Shown: piece after piece, positions 15,061 through 15,557 of the stretch
Position numbering within the stretch: position 1 is the stretch's first letter
How the letters are laid out: every line of letters starts with the position of its first letter
NCBI GenBank assembly: GCA_900754175.1
Contig: CAAEBS010000139.1
Location: 1-15,557, forward strand
Reading direction: 5' to 3'
From: Clostridia bacterium
Lineage (GTDB): Bacteria > Bacillota > Clostridia > Oscillospirales > CAG-272
DNA length: 15,557 nt
Program-made: the position numbers and the translations under genes
The notes under the pieces: generated by a model
Told to the model about the DNA's origin: nothing
Database searches by the model: none
What the model saw: the letters and a program-made list of their open reading frames with translations, nothing else

Positions 15061-15237
15061 ATGGCAGAGATTAAAGTCAAAGAAGGCGAGTCCTTGGACA
15101 GTGCACTTCGTCGCTTTAAGCGTGCAATGGCTCGTTCCGGCGTCCTTACCGAGCTTCGCAAAAGAGAACACTATGAGAAGCCCAGCGTAAAACGCAAGAA
15201 AAAGTCGGAAGCCGCTCGCAAGAGAAAATACAAATAA
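15061..15237 (+). CDS. rpsU: Small ribosomal subunit protein bS21
   Basis: A 58-residue basic protein of the 30S subunit, located near the anti-Shine-Dalgarno end of 16S rRNA and important in initiation. MAEIKVKEGESLDSALRRFKR is followed by LTELRKREHYEKPS and a Lys/Arg-rich tail, all typical, and the length is normal for Firmicutes. The start at 15061 follows the site GGAGGG (15045-15050) at 10 bases; a longer reading frame back to 14998 has no such site and would cross the promoter. It is transcribed alone from a perfect-consensus promoter and ends at a strong terminator. Confidence 0.97.
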   Translation: MAEIKVKEGESLDSALRRFKRAMARSGVLTELRKREHYEKPSVKRKKKSEAARKRKYK

Positions 15238-15257
15238 TTTTCGATTGAAGCATCTTA

Positions 15258-15297
15258 GGGGCGTTGCCTGATTTCAGGCAACGCCCCAACGGTTTTT
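15258..15297 (+). terminator. Rho-independent terminator after rpsU
   Basis: A perfect 13-bp stem, GGGGCGTTGCCTG (15258-15270) with CAGGCAACGCCCC (15275-15287), and loop ATTT, followed five bases later by TTTTT (15293-15297). The stem is strong, but the T-run is a little displaced. Confidence 0.85.
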
Positions 15298-15310
15298 GGG
15301 GGGAGAGAGC

Positions 15311-15342
15311 GGGGGAAACTTTTCTGGAGAAAAGTTTTCCCC
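15311..15342 (+). repeat. Palindromic repeat, right copy
   Basis: GGGGAAACTTTTCT (15312-15325) pairs with AGAAAAGTTTTCCCC (15328-15342), with one extra T in the right arm and a GG centre. It matches the left-edge element (1-30, minus strand) at nearly every position of its 28-base core. Each copy lies just downstream of a gene or terminator. A smaller dyad, CAAAAG-A-CTTTTG (15353-15365), follows this copy. Confidence 0.75.
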
Positions 15343-15442
15343 GGACCCCTTTCAAAAGACTTTTGGGCAAGGGTTAAGTTTATTGCTGACCCGGGGTTTT
15401 ACCGTTGCGGAAGTTTGGAACGGGGTTTGTGCGCTCGGCGAT

Positions 15443-15510
15443 TGGAGATCCCGACCTGCGGTCGCCCTGACGGGTTCGACTTCGGGCTTCGCCCTCCGCT
15501 CAGGATGACA
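15443..15510. repeat. Repeat-like intergenic DNA with nested small hairpins
   Basis: From 15298 to the window end (about 260 bp) no credible gene is seen. Within it, 15443-15510 holds two compact stems, CGACC-TGC-GGTCG (15452-15464) and GGGC-TTC-GCCC (15484-15494), ending in CTCAGGATGACA. This layout resembles short dispersed intergenic repeats known from many bacterial genomes. Only one copy is in the window, so repetition is inferred. The open minus-strand frame across it is the kind of spurious protein such repeats produce. Confidence 0.5.
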
Positions 15511-15557
15511 CGTAGGGGCGGATTTATGCCATTCTGACAGCGGGATAACCATATTCC

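Noticed and set aside
15352..15552. 66-residue minus-strand open frame containing CHPERRAKPEVEPV
   Set aside because: It reads across the repeat-like block, has no clear ribosome binding site, and has the look of the spurious proteins commonly predicted from such intergenic repeats.

Overview
The window reads as a chromosomal housekeeping stretch from a low-to-mid GC Gram-positive anaerobe, most likely class Clostridia (an Oscillospiraceae/Ruminococcaceae-type gut Firmicute). The evidence is the purine-rich Shine-Dalgarno sites (GGAGG/AAGGAG) before most genes, the YqeG, YhbY, NadD, YqeK and RsfS families, a LytR-CpsA-Psr envelope protein, a short FtsY without an acidic N-terminal domain, and textbook sigma-A promoters standing as AT-rich islands in GC-rich coding DNA. 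No phage, insertion sequence, CRISPR array, toxin or defence gene was found, and I see no undescribed multi-gene system. The less ordinary material is in the non-coding DNA: repeats, leaders and inverted repeats.

Left arm (1-2611, minus strand): one operon reading yqeG (HAD phosphatase), an endonuclease IV-like TIM-barrel protein, then an M24 Xaa-Pro peptidase. It has a recognisable promoter at 2583-2611, and the last two genes are joined by an ATGA overlap. A palindromic repeat follows the operon at the window edge.

Divergent centre (2612-3027): an A-tract-rich spacer and a strong promoter lead into three tRNA genes, Gly(TCC), Arg(TCT) and His(GTG), with a perfect 12-bp hairpin between the first two and a rho-independent terminator at the end.

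Main plus-strand block (3056-14920): an Elp3-like radical SAM protein, then smc and ftsY (chromosome organisation and membrane targeting), rdgB (nucleotide-pool cleaning), then yhbY-nadD-yqeK (ribosome assembly, NAD synthesis, Ap4A hydrolysis), an LCP wall-polymer ligase, rsfS (ribosome silencing) and leuS. Most gaps are under 50 bp, with ATGA or longer overlaps at smc/ftsY and yhbY/nadD. Extra promoters lie inside the 3' end of the radical SAM gene (for smc) and after the LCP gene (for rsfS-leuS). The rsfS promoter is followed by a folded leader that looks terminator-like.

Right end (14921-15557): rpsU (bS21) stands alone, with a perfect-consensus promoter, a short leader hairpin and a 13-bp terminator stem. 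About 260 bp of non-coding, repeat-like DNA follows, including a second copy of the palindrome seen at the left edge.
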